A DNA stretch of 64,000 nucleotides from Gluconobacter potus. Its GTDB lineage: Bacteria > Pseudomonadota > Alphaproteobacteria > Acetobacterales > Acetobacteraceae. The notes below the pieces were generated by a model. It saw only the letters and a program-made list of their open reading frames with translations, was not told where the DNA came from and searched no databases. Made by a program: the position numbers and the translations under genes. The stretch spans positions 310,001 to 374,000 of the forward strand of contig NZ_JABCQF010000002.1 in assembly GCF_015244705.1 (NCBI RefSeq), in the 5' to 3' direction. Each line of letters starts with the position of its first letter. Within the stretch, counting starts at the first letter, position 1. Shown here one piece after another: positions 22,397 to 29,269 of this stretch.

Positions 22397-22822
22397 ATGG
22401 AACGCTCACCTCTCGAAACACTGATTACTCTGCGGGAGCAGGAACTGGATCTTGTGGAACGCAGCTTCGCAGAGGCCGTGGCGCGGGAAACGGCTGCGGA
22501 AGAAAAACTGGCTACGGCCCAGGCGGAGATCCTGAGCGAACAGCGGATCGCATCCAGTCCTACGGCGGATGACGGGGCTGTGGAAGCATTCAGCCGGTGG
22601 CTGCCTGCCGGGCGGCAGGCGGTTCTGGAAGCGCGCGAGCGCTGTCGGGAAGCGGCGATGGATCGCGAGGCGGTGCGTTCAGCCCTGATCGCTGCCCGGG
22701 CGGCCATGGAGGCCGTCAGGACATTGCGTGAAGAGCAGAAAGAGGAAGAGCGGCAGGCTGACCTCAGAAAGGAGCAGAACGTCCTCGATGAACTCGCGGT
22801 CCGTCAGTTCGGCAGGTCGTGA
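22397..22822 (+). CDS. fliJ: Probable flagellar export protein FliJ
   Basis: This 141-residue protein is almost entirely predicted coiled coil, rich in Glu, Arg and Ala with heptad-like Leu spacing from the start (ETLITLREQELDLVERSF). FliJ is the gamma-subunit-like stalk that sits in the FliI hexamer and links it to FlhA. Primary sequence is poorly conserved in this family, so the call rests on length, coiled coil and position directly behind fliI. An AGGAG site at 22384-22388 fixes the ATG at 22397. Its last 19 bases overlap a convergent gene. Confidence 0.8.
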   Translation: MERSPLETLITLREQELDLVERSFAEAVARETAAEEKLATAQAEILSEQRIASSPTADDGAVEAFSRWLPAGRQAVLEARERCREAAMDREAVRSALIAARAAMEAVRTLREEQKEEERQADLRKEQNVLDELAVRQFGRS

Positions 22823-23235
22823 GACGATCCATACCCGCGTAAGGCCGTCTCGATCTGGGTTGCGGTTCCGATCAGGGCGCAGGCGACCGGGTGGGTGCTG
22901 TCACGGACGAAAGCCAGGACAAGGTCGGGATCGCTTGGGAAAAGATCGCTTTGCAGCGTGATGACGGGCGTCATTTCGCCGTTGCGGGATGCCCCTTCGG
23001 CCGCATGGGAGAGAAGGTGGGCAACGGCTTTTTCAAGTGCGGGAAGAATCACTGTGTGGGGGGCGTCATGCTGTGCGGCATGGGTTGCGATCAGTTCATC
23101 CCAGCCGGCACGGGTTACGAAAGCGGGGATGCCGTCAGGGGGCGTGTCGCGCTCGGCGCGCAGGAGGGCGCCGGACTGGGCCATGCCGAGGATATCCAGG
23201 GCAGGGAGAATCGCGGGGTCGAGTTTGATGGACAT
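22804..23235 (-). CDS. Hypothetical protein, 143 residues
   Basis: I do not recognise this protein. It has 143 residues, no signal peptide or membrane helix, and looks like a small soluble alpha/beta protein (for example HTVILPALEKAVAHLLSH and DPDLVLAFVRDSTHPVACALIG). Codon use matches the neighbours, so it is probably a real gene. It converges on fliJ and overlaps its last 19 bases. It is the last of three same-strand genes after the aminopeptidase and the secreted protein, with a 69-base gap that holds an AGAGGCCG/CGGCCTCT inverted repeat (23260-23295). Confidence 0.6.
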   Translation of the reverse strand: MSIKLDPAILPALDILGMAQSGALLRAERDTPPDGIPAFVTRAGWDELIATHAAQHDAPHTVILPALEKAVAHLLSHAAEGASRNGEMTPVITLQSDLFPSDPDLVLAFVRDSTHPVACALIGTATQIETALRGYGSSHDLPN

Positions 23236-23304
23236 TTGGGTCTTTGGTTCGCGGGTGGGAGAGGCCGGCTTATTTCCACGGAAGGCGCGGCCTCTGTGCC
23301 GTTT

Positions 23305-23859
23305 TCAGTGCGGCGGGTTGCCCATGGCCTGCATCAGGGCCGTGACCTGCTCGGGTTGGGCCTTGAAGAGGGCGACATTGGACGGGTTGGGGCTGGGCAT
23401 TCCCGTCGGGAGCTGTCCGTTGCTGGCGGCCAGGGTCATGCCGAATGTGGTCATGCCCATGACAAAGCTCTCGGGTGTGAAACCGTGGCTTTGCAGGACG
23501 GGGGCCAGTCCCGGCACCTGACTGATCTGCCGGATCGTGTCTGAGAGGCTCGTGCCATGGGAATTGGGGGGCTGGATATTGCGGGCCTGGAGTTCGGCGA
23601 TCGTCGCTGCGGCACGGGTCATGAAGTCAGGCGGTAGCGGGTAATGCATGGCCCGCTCCGTATCCGCGCGGACCTGGGGGGAGATCTGCTGGGTTTGCTG
23701 CGGCGCGCCCTGAAGGGGCGTGCTTCCGTCAACCTGGGTCTGGCTTTGGGCGCCACCCTGATAAGCGGAGGGCGGATAGGACTGTGCCTGGGCTGCCAGT
23801 GGCAGCATTGCAGCGGAAACGAGGAGGGCGGAGAGCCCTGTCATGCGGGGAAATGTCAT
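23305..23859 (-). CDS. Secreted hypothetical protein, 184 residues
   Basis: I do not recognise the family. The ATG at 23859 overlaps the stop of the upstream aminopeptidase (ATGA), giving 184 residues and a clean signal peptide (MTFPRMTGLSALLVSAAMLPLAAQAQ, of which the last seven or so hold the cleavage site). The mature part starts with a Gln/Pro/Ser-rich low-complexity segment (about 27-65). A helical domain follows with LPPDFMTRAAATIAELQARN and FVMGMTTFGMTLAASN. It is probably periplasmic and translationally coupled to the aminopeptidase, but no function can be read. Confidence 0.65.
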   Translation of the reverse strand: MTFPRMTGLSALLVSAAMLPLAAQAQSYPPSAYQGGAQSQTQVDGSTPLQGAPQQTQQISPQVRADTERAMHYPLPPDFMTRAAATIAELQARNIQPPNSHGTSLSDTIRQISQVPGLAPVLQSHGFTPESFVMGMTTFGMTLAASNGQLPTGMPSPNPSNVALFKAQPEQVTALMQAMGNPPH

Positions 23860-25139
23860 GCCTGCACCCATTCGCCAGCGCGCATCAGTGGCACGCGGTT
23901 GCCATTCTTGAGACCATCAAGGTCGATCTTGTCCGAACCGATCATCCAGTCAATGTGGATGAGGGAGTCGTTGACGCCTCGCTCCAGCAGTTCTTCCGGC
24001 GTCAGGCCTTCGATATCGACCATGCACTTCGTATAGGCCTGACCGAGAGCAATGTGGCTGGACGCATTTTCGTCGAATAGCGTGTTGCGATACAGGATCT
24101 TGCTGGCCGAGATGGGCGAGGAGTGCGGCACGAGGGCCACTTCACCGATCCGGGCTGCGCCTTCATCGGTGCTGAGGATGCGCTTGAGCACGTCTTCGCC
24201 ATGGCTTGCGGATGCTTCGACGATCCGTCCGTTTTCAAAGCGGACCGAGATGTTGTCGATCAGCGTGCCCTGATGGAACAGCGGCTTGGTGCTGCTGACC
24301 CGGCCATCGACCTTGCTGCGATGGGGGGTCGTGAAGATTTCTTCCGTGGGAATGTTCGGGTTGCAGACAATGCCATTGCCCGATTTTTCCGATCCACCCG
24401 CCCAGAGATGACCGTCAGCAAGGCCGACTGTCAGATCGGTGCCGGGGCCGCTGAAATGCAGGGCCTCGAAGCGGCTGTCATTCATGAACTTCGCCCGGAC
24501 ATGCAGGGCGGCGTTATGAGCTTTCCATTCGGCGATGGGGTCGGCCACGTCGACGCGGGAAGCTTTGAAAATTCCGTCCCACAGGGCGGTGAGTGCCTTA
24601 TCGGCCGGAAGCTCCGGGAAGACCTGTGCGGCCCAGGCCGGGGTGGCGCAGGCGATGATGTTCCAGTTCACGGCGAACTGCGTAATGATTTCCATCGCCG
24701 GGCGATTGGCCTTGGAATTGGCGCGGTTGGCCCGGGAAATGCGCTCGGGGTCCTGGCCCTTCAGAAGGGTCGGATTGGCGCCCGTGATGGCCATGCGGGC
24801 TGCGCCTTCACGGAAAGCGCGGGCCATGCCGTCAGCCAACCATGTGGGTGCGACGTCGAAGGCTTCGTCCGGGGCGTGGATGAAGCGGGCCAGCGTGGTC
24901 TCGTCATCCGCATACAGCGTCGTCACCAGGGAGGCGCCGGCCTTGTAGGCGTGTTCCGTTACGCGACGGACAAGCGGGACGGCGGCCAAAGGTGCTGTGA
25001 TGAGAAGCTGCTGGCCCGGCGCGATGTTCAGGCCAACGCGGACGGCAACCTCGCCCAGGCGATCAAGCAGTTGTTCGTGCGAAAAGGTGGAAGGAGCGGA
25101 CACGTTGGACTCTTTCGCAGTGATCATTCTGTCCGTCAT
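23856..25139 (-). CDS. M29-family metalloaminopeptidase
   Basis: This is a cytoplasmic, dimetal aminopeptidase of the thermophilic AmpS/AmpT (M29) family, which removes N-terminal residues from peptides. From the ATG at 25139 the protein has 427 residues. Family marks include NIAPGQQLLI near the N-terminus, NIPTEEIFTTPHRSKVDGRV (metal ligands Glu and His), HGEDVLKRIL, IGEVALVPHSSPIS, the SSHIALGQAY segment and the terminal HIDWMIGSDKIDLDG. A second ATG twelve bases later (25127) is also possible. It leads a three-gene minus-strand unit and is divergent from the glycosyltransferase. Confidence 0.9.
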   Translation of the reverse strand: MTDRMITAKESNVSAPSTFSHEQLLDRLGEVAVRVGLNIAPGQQLLITAPLAAVPLVRRVTEHAYKAGASLVTTLYADDETTLARFIHAPDEAFDVAPTWLADGMARAFREGAARMAITGANPTLLKGQDPERISRANRANSKANRPAMEIITQFAVNWNIIACATPAWAAQVFPELPADKALTALWDGIFKASRVDVADPIAEWKAHNAALHVRAKFMNDSRFEALHFSGPGTDLTVGLADGHLWAGGSEKSGNGIVCNPNIPTEEIFTTPHRSKVDGRVSSTKPLFHQGTLIDNISVRFENGRIVEASASHGEDVLKRILSTDEGAARIGEVALVPHSSPISASKILYRNTLFDENASSHIALGQAYTKCMVDIEGLTPEELLERGVNDSLIHIDWMIGSDKIDLDGLKNGNRVPLMRAGEWVQA

Positions 25140-25229
25140 GGTGTGCCCTGTGGCGCCGAAGTGCAAGAGAGCAGCGCGGGCTTAGGCTGTGACGTGACAG
25201 GTCTGCGGACGCGCAGTATCGTCGCCGGC

Positions 25230-26045
25230 ATGGAACCCGGACTTCACATTTTCGCCGATGCCGGCGAGCCAGACCAGCGGCCGTTTGATGTTGCGGTCGT
25301 CATGCCGAGCCTGCTGCGACCGAGTATCGTCCGGGCACTCCAGTCCATCTTCGCGCAGCAGAGTGGATTGCGGGTTCAGATCATGATCGGGCTGGATAGG
25401 GCGCCAGGAGAAGGTGCGGACGAACTGCTGCAGCGTGCAGTCGAGGGACGGCCGCCGGGCTGGGCTGTTGAAGTTCTGTGGCCCGGCTATTCCACGTCCC
25501 AGAGGCATGGCGGGTTTGGCCGTGCAAAGGATGGGGGCGTGTTGCGCAGTGTGCTCAGCCAGCTTTCGAATGCGCCGCGGATTGCTTACCTCGACGACGA
25601 CAACTGGTGGGCGCCGGATCACCTGTCTTCCCTGCTGACGGCGATCGAGGGGCAGGACTGGGCCTGGGCCGGGCGCTGGTTCGTGCATCCGAGGACGCTG
25701 ACATCCATCTGCGAAGATCAGTGGGAGTCCGTCGGGATCGGGGGCGGAATTTTCCGGGAAAGCTATGGCGGGTTTGTCGATCCGAACTGTCTGATGATCG
25801 ACCGGACGCGGGTGCCGGAAGCTCTGGACATGTGGAACCAGCCTCTGGCCGGAGACAGGACGCAGATGACGGCGGACCGGAATGTTTTCAGATTGCTGAA
25901 GGACAGGCCAGGCAGGCCGACCGGCGAATATACGGCGTATTATGTCCTGACCGAGACCGACGGGCTTCACCCGACCCGACTGCGGCTGATAGGGCCGGCG
26001 GCCTGGGATGCGGCGTCCGGGAAAACGGTCGCTCAGGACGCCTGA
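25230..26045 (+). CDS. GT-A-fold glycosyltransferase (family 2-like)
   Basis: The 271-residue protein begins with VAVVMPSLLRPSIVRALQSIFAQ, the nucleotide-sugar-binding start of family 2 glycosyltransferases. Residues about 110-118 carry IAYLDDDNWW, which includes the DxD metal site. The remainder (WAWAGRWFVHP and FVDPNCLMIDR) fits an acceptor domain. No membrane segment is seen. Donor and acceptor are unknown, and no polysaccharide genes are nearby. The ATG at 25230 is chosen as first ATG; GTG codons upstream at 25194 and 25161 are alternatives. A strong hairpin follows the stop. Confidence 0.75.
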   Translation: MEPGLHIFADAGEPDQRPFDVAVVMPSLLRPSIVRALQSIFAQQSGLRVQIMIGLDRAPGEGADELLQRAVEGRPPGWAVEVLWPGYSTSQRHGGFGRAKDGGVLRSVLSQLSNAPRIAYLDDDNWWAPDHLSSLLTAIEGQDWAWAGRWFVHPRTLTSICEDQWESVGIGGGIFRESYGGFVDPNCLMIDRTRVPEALDMWNQPLAGDRTQMTADRNVFRLLKDRPGRPTGEYTAYYVLTETDGLHPTRLRLIGPAAWDAASGKTVAQDA

Positions 26046-26051
26046 TGCAAA

Positions 26052-26086
26052 ACGGCCGGTGCAGAGGAAGTCTCTGCACCGGCCGT
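26052..26086. terminator. Bidirectional hairpin between convergent genes
   Basis: A perfect 15-bp inverted repeat (26052-26066 with 26072-26086) encloses the loop GAAGT. It sits between the stop of the glycosyltransferase and the stop of the minus-strand small protein gene. On the minus strand it is followed by TTT; it is the longest perfect stem of the first half of the window. Confidence 0.7.
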
Positions 26087-26098
26087 CTCGGCCGCCAA

Positions 26099-26353
26099 TT
26101 ACATGGAGCGGATCGTGTTGCGACGCGGCGGGCGGCGCTGGCGGTCGGACTGGGCGTCCGGATTGGCGGCCTTGGCAGCCTTTTCACGCGCGATGGTGCG
26201 CAGTTCGACTTCCAGTTCGCGGATGCGGCGCTGGATGCTCTCCTTCAGCGTCGGAGAGGTGTGGGACTTCATGGACGCGATCGTTTCCTTGAGGTCCCGG
26301 AGCTGTTTTTCCTTTTCGGCCTGATTACGGCGAATAGGCTGGTTGTCGGACAT
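26099..26353 (-). CDS. Small coiled-coil protein, 84 residues
   Basis: I do not recognise this protein. From the ATG at 26353, which has an AGGGA ribosome site four to five bases upstream, it has 84 residues. The middle is a charged helix with heptad-like spacing (EKEKQLRDLKETIASMKS and IQRRIRELEVELRTIARE). The tail is very basic (RQRRPPRRN). It might bind nucleic acid, but that is a guess from charge. Longer starts at 26374, 26392 and 26476 are in frame and less supported. It sits alone between two hairpins. Confidence 0.6.
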   Translation of the reverse strand: MSDNQPIRRNQAEKEKQLRDLKETIASMKSHTSPTLKESIQRRIRELEVELRTIAREKAAKAANPDAQSDRQRRPPRRNTIRSM

Positions 26354-26485
26354 CTGTCCCTGAAATGCACGCATGTGTTCGTCTTTCCGCATGAAGCATT
26401 CACGGGCCTCCCGCTCATCCGGGGATGGCGGGATGGAACACGCAAAAGCGTGCCCGGCTGGCCCTGTCTGGCTCATGATTATGGG

Positions 26486-26504
26486 GGACGGAGTATTACC
26501 GTCC
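26486..26504 (-). terminator. Hairpin after hisC
   Basis: A 6-bp stem GGACGG/CCGTCC with a seven-base loop lies eight bases beyond the hisC stop. No T run follows on the minus strand, so the call is weak. Confidence 0.3.
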
Positions 26505-26511
26505 GGTTAAT

Positions 26512-27579
26512 TCAGGATCGGGGAGAAAGGATGTCCCGCAAAGCGTCTGTCAGGCGTATGCAGGCTTCGTCCGTTCCGATCGAGATGCGCAGCCAGTCCT
26601 GGATGCGCGGGGTTGAGAGATGCCGGACAAGGATCGCCCGCTCGCGCAGGGCGGCGGCGATGGCTCCGGCTTTGTGCGCCGGGTGGTGCACGAGAACGAA
26701 GTTGGCACAGGATGGCAGGACTTGGAAGCCAAGATTTTGCAGATCCGGGACCAGCCTGTCACGGCTGGCGATGACGCGCGCCGTGATATCCGCAAGCCAG
26801 TCGGTATCCTGGATCGCGGCGATGGCCCCGGCCTGTGCCGGACGGGAGAGGGGATAGGAATTGAAGCTGTCCTTGACCCGGATGAGACCTTCGATCAGCT
26901 CCGGGGAGCCGATCGCAAAACCCACACGCAGCCCTGCCAGGGCATAGGACTTGGACAGCGTCTGGACCACCAGAAGATTGTCATACCGGTGTGTCAGTTC
27001 AATGGCGGACTGCGCCCCGAAATCGACATAGGCCTCGTCGATGATGACGGTCCGGTCCGGATGACGCTTCAGGAGCATCTCGATCTGCTCCAGCGGCAGG
27101 GCGATGCCCGTATTCGCATTGGGATTGGCGACGATGATGCCACCGCAGTCGCCGGTATAGGCGTCGATGTCGATCGCAAAATCGTCATTGAGCGGGATGT
27201 GGCGGAACGGCTGTTCGAACAGGCCGCAATAGACCGGATAGAAGCCGTAGGTCACATCCGAGAACAGGACCGGCGCATCATCGTGGAACAGGGCGCGGAA
27301 GGCATGGGCCAGCACTTCGTCCGAGCCATTGCCGACGAAAACGCGGTCTGCCGTTGTGCCGAAGCGGGCGGCAATGGTGTCGCGCAGAACTGCCGCCGTC
27401 GGGTCCGGATACAGGCGCAGGTCATCCGATGCGGCGTCCCGGATGGCTGCCAGCGCCTTCGGGCTCGGGCCGTAGGGAGACTCGTTCGTATTGAGCTTCA
27501 GCAGGTCCGCGACCTTGGGCTGCTCGCCCGGGACGTAAGGGTGCAGGTCACGCACCCGGCGGTTCCAGAAACGGCTCAT
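26512..27579 (-). CDS. hisC: Histidinol-phosphate aminotransferase
   Basis: HisC is a PLP enzyme that makes L-histidinol phosphate from imidazole-acetol phosphate; in this clade such enzymes may also accept aromatic keto acids. The 355-residue protein has the N-terminal KLNTNESPYGPSP, the PLP-ring Asp181 in DEAYVDF, the Schiff-base Lys210 in TLSKSYALAGLRVGF, and an Arg-containing C-terminal LRISIGT. Its ATG overlaps the stop of the upstream ankyrin gene by four bases. It is away from other his genes, so a second aminotransferase role is possible. Confidence 0.9.
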   Translation of the reverse strand: MSRFWNRRVRDLHPYVPGEQPKVADLLKLNTNESPYGPSPKALAAIRDAASDDLRLYPDPTAAVLRDTIAARFGTTADRVFVGNGSDEVLAHAFRALFHDDAPVLFSDVTYGFYPVYCGLFEQPFRHIPLNDDFAIDIDAYTGDCGGIIVANPNANTGIALPLEQIEMLLKRHPDRTVIIDEAYVDFGAQSAIELTHRYDNLLVVQTLSKSYALAGLRVGFAIGSPELIEGLIRVKDSFNSYPLSRPAQAGAIAAIQDTDWLADITARVIASRDRLVPDLQNLGFQVLPSCANFVLVHHPAHKAGAIAAALRERAILVRHLSTPRIQDWLRISIGTDEACIRLTDALRDILSPRS

Positions 27580-28076
27580 GCGGGTATTCCGGTGAACAGG
27601 CTGCTCATGAGCTGGCGTTCGGCAAGGACGCGGGCGGAGACGCCGTCCGCGTCTTTCAGGTCAGGGTTCGCTCCGGCTGCCAGAAGGGTTCTGGCCATCT
27701 CTTCGCGGTTGAACATGATGGAGAACATCAGCGGCGTGCGACCGGCATGATTGGCATGATCCACCTGAGCACCGTGATCGAGCAGAAGCTTTGCGATGTC
27801 GGTCAGGCCCTTGAAGGCGACGCCGGAGAGCGCCGTGGCGCCCTTGAGATCGGTTGCTTCCGTATCGGCGCCGCGGTCCAGCAGCAGGCGCGTGGCGTCG
27901 GCGTGGCCGTTATAGGTGGCGACGATCAGCGCGGTGTATCCGCGGCTGTCGGGCGTATCGATGGCCATGCCGGCGTCCAGAAACTGGGTCAGGAGGTCGG
28001 TATCGCCTTCACGGGCCGCGTCGATGAACAGGGCGGTGATCTGGTCTGACGTGAAAGTGACGTTCTGGGCGTTCAT
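27576..28076 (-). CDS. Ankyrin-repeat protein
   Basis: The 166-residue protein consists mainly of four to five ankyrin repeats. The repeat core appears as DSRGYTALIVATYNGHADATRLLL, DLKGATALSGVAFKGLTDIAKLLL and NHAGRTPLMFSIMFNREEMARTLL, each followed by D/AxGA turns. No signal peptide is present, so it is probably a cytoplasmic protein-binding adaptor. ATG 28076 is chosen; a GTG at 28088 is in frame. It lies between the metallo-hydrolase gene and hisC on the same strand and is translationally coupled to hisC. Its partner is unknown. Confidence 0.88.
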   Translation of the reverse strand: MNAQNVTFTSDQITALFIDAAREGDTDLLTQFLDAGMAIDTPDSRGYTALIVATYNGHADATRLLLDRGADTEATDLKGATALSGVAFKGLTDIAKLLLDHGAQVDHANHAGRTPLMFSIMFNREEMARTLLAAGANPDLKDADGVSARVLAERQLMSSLFTGIPA

Positions 28077-28127
28077 GACGGTTTCCACATGGCGGTGTCC
28101 CCTCGCGGGGTGTTGTCGGAGGAGAGG

Positions 28128-29162
28128 TTAGCTTTTTGTGTCAGCCGGCGGAAGGGTAAGGCTCTCACCGTTCTCCAGTGCTGCGAAGGGGCGGCTTCCG
28201 GGACGGCTGGCGAATTCCAGGCGGGTGGGGGGCTCCAGAATGGCTTCGTCGGTGAGCTGGAAGGTCCCGAAATGGATGGGCAGCCCCTGTTTTGCCCTGA
28301 GTGTATCGAACGCCATAAGGGCTTCTTCGGGCGACATATGGACGCGCCGCATCAGGTCGCGCGGGTCGTAGGCGCCGATGGGCAGGATGGCGAGGTCGAT
28401 GTCCGGCCAGCGGCGGTGAATCGCGTCGAAATGCTTGCCCCAGGCCGTGTCGCCCGCGAAAAAGACCGTGTAGCCATCCGCTTCGATCGTGAACCCGCCC
28501 CACAGCGCACGGTTGGAATCGAACGGTGTGCGAGCGCTGCCATGCAGGGCCGGGGTGGCCGTGATGCGGGCGCCGTCATCGGTCGTGCTTTCCCACCAGT
28601 CAAGCTCGGCGATGCGGGGCAGATCGGCCTTTTCCAGATGCCGGCGGTTGCCGGGCAGGGAGATGCACAGCGGATCGTCACGTTCGGCCAGCGCGCGCAG
28701 GCTGGGCAGGTCCAGATGGTCGTAATGGCAGTGCGAGACGAGGATGACGTCGATGTGGGGCAGGACATCGAGCGTGATGCCGGGCGGACGAACGCGACGG
28801 GGACCGAAACTGCGGAAGGGGGAGCAGCGTTCGGAGAAAACCGGATCAGTGATGATCCGCAGAGGTGCGCGTCCCGCGCGACCAAACTGGAGCAGAACGG
28901 TCGCATGGCCGATAAACGTAACGCAGCATTCTCCCGGAGCGGGCATGACCTGTGGCCAGGATTTCTGTGGCGGAAGGGCGTTCGGCCAGCGGGGGCGCAG
29001 TCCTATCTGCCAGCGGAAAATGTTCCCGATCCGCTGGGAAGTCCTGCGGGTTGTGCGTGTTTCATCAGGCCGCCAAACCTCGGGATTAAGGTAATGATCA
29101 CCGTCGAAATGAGACGGGTTGTCATCAAGCACAAGAGCGTGTTTCACAATATGGTTTACCAA
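28128..29162 (-). CDS. Metallo-beta-lactamase-fold hydrolase, NAPE-PLD/UlaG-like
   Basis: This 344-residue protein has the metal-binding motif HCHYDH in LVSHCHYDHLDLPSL, an upstream FIGHATVLLQ strand, a further metal-site His in TPALHGSART, and the late block FFAGDTAWGKHF. The combination fits the N-acyl-phosphatidylethanolamine phospholipase D-like branch (family knowledge). Substrate in bacteria is mostly unknown; a lipid phosphodiester is plausible. The first in-frame codon after a stop is TTG at 29162; GTG at 29147 or 29132 are alternatives, and all keep the conserved HFDG segment. It probably leads the ankyrin-hisC unit (51 bases gap). Confidence 0.82.
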   Translation of the reverse strand: MVNHIVKHALVLDDNPSHFDGDHYLNPEVWRPDETRTTRRTSQRIGNIFRWQIGLRPRWPNALPPQKSWPQVMPAPGECCVTFIGHATVLLQFGRAGRAPLRIITDPVFSERCSPFRSFGPRRVRPPGITLDVLPHIDVILVSHCHYDHLDLPSLRALAERDDPLCISLPGNRRHLEKADLPRIAELDWWESTTDDGARITATPALHGSARTPFDSNRALWGGFTIEADGYTVFFAGDTAWGKHFDAIHRRWPDIDLAILPIGAYDPRDLMRRVHMSPEEALMAFDTLRAKQGLPIHFGTFQLTDEAILEPPTRLEFASRPGSRPFAALENGESLTLPPADTKS

Positions 29163-29269
29163 TCAGCCATTGCGTCCGGCGTGACTTCGCGTCATGCCGT
29201 GGCAGCAGAATGCGCGGGGGATATCGTTGCGTTTCTTCCCGTCAGTCACAAGCCGGAGACCCCGTTCCG

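Noticed and set aside
24123-25229. Long upstream extension of the glycosyltransferase frame
   Set aside because: It is antisense to the M29 aminopeptidase, and the glycosyltransferase fold begins only after 25230.
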